32,096 bases of DNA from JBBTSB01 sp964355775 (GTDB lineage: Bacteria; Patescibacteriota; Minisyncoccia; 2-02-FULL-40-12; IGHO2-01-FULL-4-A). Shown piece by piece: positions 29,750-32,096 of this stretch (the first letter of the stretch is position 1; each line of letters opens with the position of its first letter). The position numbers were made by a program, and so were the translations under genes. The stretch lies in NCBI GenBank assembly GCA_964355775.1, contig CAYHEP010000005.1, positions 1 to 32,096 of the forward strand, in the 5' to 3' direction. The notes beneath the pieces were generated by a model. That model saw only the letters and a list, made by a program, of their open reading frames with translations. It was not told the origin of the DNA and did no database searches.

Positions 29750-30882
29750 GCTTTGAGATATTAAAAAAAGATAAAAACTCATCCGCCAGGCTGGGGCGGA
29801 TGAAAACTCCGCATGGCGAGATCCATACGCCGGCGTTTATGCCGATCGGAACCAAGGGAACGGTAAAAACACTTTCCAGTGATGAGGTAAAATCCCTTGG
29901 TACGGAGGTGATCCTCGCGAACACGTATCACCTGTGGCTGGCACTATCTCCCTCCCAACCTCCCCCTTACGGTAAGGGGGAGGCGAAGGAGGGGAATATG
30001 ATAAAGCTCCCTGGCGGACTGCATAAGTTTATGCATTGGAATAAGCCCATCATGACGGACTCGGGAGGATTTCAGTTGTTTAGTTTGGGCGAGAAACGAG
30101 AAGCTAATGCAGTGAGAATTTCAGAAGAGGGAGTAGAATTTCGAGATCAGATTTCCGGAGATCTTCACATGCTCACTCCAGAACTTTCCGTCCAAATCCA
30201 AAATAATCTTGGTAGTGACATTCAAGTGGTACTAGATGAGTTTACGGGGGATATTAATAATTATGAAAAAGTAAAAGCTACCGTCGAGCGGACAAGCCGC
30301 TGGGCAAAACGAGCCCGGACAGCATTGAGGAATAACACTCCTCAATTGCAGTATGGAGTTGTCCAGGGCGGAGTGTTTGAAGACCTGCGCAAGCAATCGG
30401 CACTCGAACTTCGCGAGTTAGATTTTGAGGGCTACTGCATCGGCGGTGTTGCGGTGGGCGGTGAATCAAGCGTTGAGCAGTACAAGGCCGTCGAGATGTC
30501 AGTGCCGTATCTCCCAGAGGACCGTCCTCTGCATTTGCTCGGAGTCGGGACTCCCGATCAAATAATCGAAGCCGTCAAACGCGGCATTGATACATTCGAT
30601 TGCGTCATTCCGACCCGTGAAGCGAGACATGGCAAGGCCTACTTAGCGGTTCAACCGCTAAGTTATGATACTCTTGACATTTCAAAAGCCAAATACAAAG
30701 ATGACTTCACAGCACTGGATCCGGAATGTGATTGTCAGGCTTGTACTCAATATACCAAAGCTTATTTGCATCATCTTTTTAAATCGGGAGAGATTCTAGG
30801 TTTGCGACTGCTCACGATGCACAATGTGCGCTTTTATATCAAGTTGATGGAAGGCATAAGAAAAGATATACTCGAATCATGA
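29746..30882 (+). CDS. tgt: tRNA-guanine transglycosylase
   Basis: Exchanges guanine-34 for preQ1 in tRNAs with GUN anticodons, a step to queuosine. The 378-residue TIM-barrel protein has Asp105 in TDSGGFQLFS, the nucleophile Asp285 in FDCVIPTREARHG, and the zinc site Cys328, Cys330, Cys333 and His359. Two segments are unusual: residues 69-83, where SPSQPPPYGKGEAKEGN replaces the short acidic stretch after ANTYHLWL, and residues 299-306 (YLAVQPLS) after RHGKA. Both are encoded by palindromes. All catalytic residues remain. It overlaps its neighbours by 4 bases each. Confidence 0.94.
   Translation: MSFEILKKDKNSSARLGRMKTPHGEIHTPAFMPIGTKGTVKTLSSDEVKSLGTEVILANTYHLWLALSPSQPPPYGKGEAKEGNMIKLPGGLHKFMHWNKPIMTDSGGFQLFSLGEKREANAVRISEEGVEFRDQISGDLHMLTPELSVQIQNNLGSDIQVVLDEFTGDINNYEKVKATVERTSRWAKRARTALRNNTPQLQYGVVQGGVFEDLRKQSALELRELDFEGYCIGGVAVGGESSVEQYKAVEMSVPYLPEDRPLHLLGVGTPDQIIEAVKRGIDTFDCVIPTREARHGKAYLAVQPLSYDTLDISKAKYKDDFTALDPECDCQACTQYTKAYLHHLFKSGEILGLRLLTMHNVRFYIKLMEGIRKDILES
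29950..29993 (+). repeat. palindromic element 1 inside tgt
   Basis: Inner perfect arms CCTCCCCCTTAC (29959-29970) and GTAAGGGGGAGG (29972-29983) around one base; outer arms CCCTCC (29950-29955) and GGAGGG (29988-29993). It keeps the tgt frame and encodes the extra Pro/Gly-rich loop. Confidence 0.85.
30641..30663 (+). repeat. palindromic element 2 inside tgt
   Basis: Perfect arms ACTTAGCGGTT (30641-30651) and AACCGCTAAGT (30653-30663) around a single C. It keeps the frame and encodes LAVQPLS just after the nucleophile region. Confidence 0.85.
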
Positions 30883-31589
30883 GCAAACTCGTATTTGATA
30901 TTGAAACAATCGGGGAGAGCTATGAGGAAATGGATCCGGCGACACTGGAGATCATGACGAAGTGGATCAAGAAGGAATCGTACAACGATGAGGAGTATCA
31001 GCGGGAAATTGACGCGCTCAAAGATGGCTTAGGCTTCTCTCCGCTGACCGGCCAAATCGTGGCGATCGGTGTGATGGATGTGGAAACAAGTAAGGGCGCG
31101 GTCTACTATCAAAATCCCGACTTAGGTGTTTCACACCTCAGTGACGAAAGAGATGTAGATGGAGTGAAATTGAAAGTTATGTCCGAGCCCGAGATGCTCG
31201 AGAAGTTTTGGGAGGTTGCTAAGCGGTGCTCGGAGTGCATTAGTTTCAACGGCCGTGCCTTTGACGTGCCATTCCTCATGGTGCGCTCTGCGATCCACAA
31301 GATCCGCGTGCCTGTCAACCTCATGCCCAACCGCTACGCCAGCAACTCCATGCACCTCGATCTACTCGACCAGTTGAGTTTTTACGGATCCGTGCGCCGC
31401 AAAGGCAATCTCCACATGTGGTGCCGCGCCTTTGGCATCAAAAGCCCCAAAGCCGACGGCATCAGCGGCGACGACGTCGGCGCGCTTTTCAAAGACAAAC
31501 AGTACGAAAAAATCGCCGAATACAACATCGGCGACCTCAAAGCCACCGCCGAGCTCTACAAGTATTGGAATGAGTTTATGAGATTTTAA
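30879..31589 (+). CDS. DEDDy 3'-5' exonuclease, PolB-exonuclease-like
   Basis: A 236-residue nuclease of the DnaQ-like superfamily, similar to the stand-alone predicted PolB-like exonucleases. Motif I is FDIET (Asp7, Glu9), motif II is SFNGRAFDVPFL (Asp129) and motif III is YNIGD (Tyr215, Asp219), the DEDDy pattern. Likely substrates are 3' ends of single-stranded DNA or RNA during repair or turnover. No polymerase domain is attached. It starts within the tgt stop (ATGA). Confidence 0.85.
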   Translation: MSKLVFDIETIGESYEEMDPATLEIMTKWIKKESYNDEEYQREIDALKDGLGFSPLTGQIVAIGVMDVETSKGAVYYQNPDLGVSHLSDERDVDGVKLKVMSEPEMLEKFWEVAKRCSECISFNGRAFDVPFLMVRSAIHKIRVPVNLMPNRYASNSMHLDLLDQLSFYGSVRRKGNLHMWCRAFGIKSPKADGISGDDVGALFKDKQYEKIAEYNIGDLKATAELYKYWNEFMRF

Positions 31590-31591
31590 AT

Positions 31592-31600
31592 TGTTATACT
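31592..31600 (+). promoter_or_regulatory. extended -10 promoter of the last gene
   Basis: TGT followed by TATACT (31595-31600), ATG 6 bases further. No good -35 is seen, as allowed for an extended -10. Confidence 0.5.
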
Positions 31601-31606
31601 GATTTC

Positions 31607-32096
31607 ATGAATACTGATCTCCAATCATACATAGCCCAGCAGAGAAGCCAAGGGATTTCAGATGCCGACATACGGAATAATTTAAAAAATTCCGGATGGA
31701 CCGAGGCTGATTATTTAGGGGCGTTTGCGCCAACGAGCACATCTAAACCATTTCCATGGAAAACAATTATTTTGATTGTCGTTGGGTTTGCGATCATCGG
31801 ATCTGCTGTTGCGTATTTCGCAAGAAATAAAGTCGGCTCGGTTGATGATAATCCGCCGCAATATGCGCCATCGAATACTCCATCCACTGAATCAAATGCG
31901 CAAATTACCGGCTTTCATGCCGATGATTGCGACCAGTTCATTAAAGTATCGGATGTCGCAAATCTTTATGACAAAACATTTACCCTAAAAGGTGAGGTGG
32001 AAACCAATGCCGTTGGTAAGCAAAAATTAGTTTGTATGTATGAGCCATCGGAAGGAGATTTTAGCTTTACACTTTTTATTGAGCATAATAATGATA
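31607..32096 (+). CDS. single-pass membrane protein, partial (cut by the window end)
   Basis: The frame is open from 31607 to the window edge (163 codons). The N-terminus (YIAQQRSQGISDADIRNNLKNSGWTEADYLGAF, residues 8-40) is a short helical module common before membrane segments in Patescibacteria. A transmembrane helix follows (about residues 52-71, IILIVVGFAIIGSAVAYF), then a low-complexity Pro/Ser/Asn linker and an external domain starting GFHADDCDQFIKVSDVANLYDKTFTLKGEVE with two cysteines so far. The function is unknown. The start is fixed by an extended -10 six bases upstream. Confidence 0.65.
   Translation, partial: MNTDLQSYIAQQRSQGISDADIRNNLKNSGWTEADYLGAFAPTSTSKPFPWKTIILIVVGFAIIGSAVAYFARNKVGSVDDNPPQYAPSNTPSTESNAQITGFHADDCDQFIKVSDVANLYDKTFTLKGEVETNAVGKQKLVCMYEPSEGDFSFTLFIEHNND

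Noticed and set aside
1..32096. Complete prophage, insertion sequence, transposase, rRNA or tRNA genes
   Set aside because: None was seen on either strand; the only mobile-like signals are short palindromic and tandem repeats.

Overview
The window looks like a fragment of a streamlined Candidate Phyla Radiation (Patescibacteria) genome, probably of the broad Parcubacteria type. Reasons: dense packing with ATGA/TAATG junctions and gene overlaps up to about 50 bases; shortened core enzymes (ProRS without the INS domain, a 422-residue LysRS, a 174-residue RRF); a DUF5671-type membrane protein; two small TrpR-fold (YerC-like) regulators; small coiled-coil orphans; and short tandem octamer/heptamer repeats between genes. 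TGA is used as a stop (murG, ftsQ), which argues against the code-25 lineages. A run of 100 Ns marks a scaffolded, probably metagenomic, assembly. The finer taxonomic placement is inference.

Layout. 1-6816 (+): a secreted subtilase, a half-size MFS protein, murG, a DNA polymerase III delta'-like clamp-loader subunit, frr, a short Pro-rich membrane or secreted peptide, a coiled-coil protein, an RseP-type site-2 protease and proS. 6842-12534 (+): the shape and elongation set mreB-mreC-mreD-mrdA, then greA and lysS. 12535-13563: a small reverse-strand gene, then a PaaX-C/Cas2-fold regulator with candidate operators. 13564-19033: serS (+) overlapping convergent murI (-), then a transglutaminase-like protein, a DegT aminotransferase, a FemX-type ligase and an FtsQ-like protein (+), read as a cell-wall and division cluster. 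19024-21730 (-): two GT-C-type membrane glycosyltransferases, the second apparently lacking its catalytic loop. 21788-26252: an accessory stretch with two TrpR-fold regulators with palindromic operators, an AstE/AspA-type metallohydrolase, a tiny zinc-binding-like protein, a uridine-kinase-type P-loop enzyme, two coiled-coil proteins, a cupin gene split by the assembly gap and a 50-residue Pro-rich peptide. 26338-28666: groES-groEL under a CIRCE element, with an unusual structured leader. 28683-32096: DUF5671-type protein, tgt, a DEDDy exonuclease and a truncated membrane protein gene.

Three themes run through the window. First, many genes begin 5-9 bases after a -10 box that is often of extended type (TGn), with no Shine-Dalgarno sequence, which predicts leaderless mRNAs. 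A second set of small accessory genes instead has strong Shine-Dalgarno sites and, mostly, private terminators. Second, palindromic or short-tandem repeat elements have entered functional sequence: the groES leader and start codon, two sites inside tgt, and a glycosyltransferase. Third, two TrpR-fold paralogues each carry a palindrome inside their own promoter, and one palindrome recurs in perfect form downstream, next to a promoter and terminator that would make a very short RNA.
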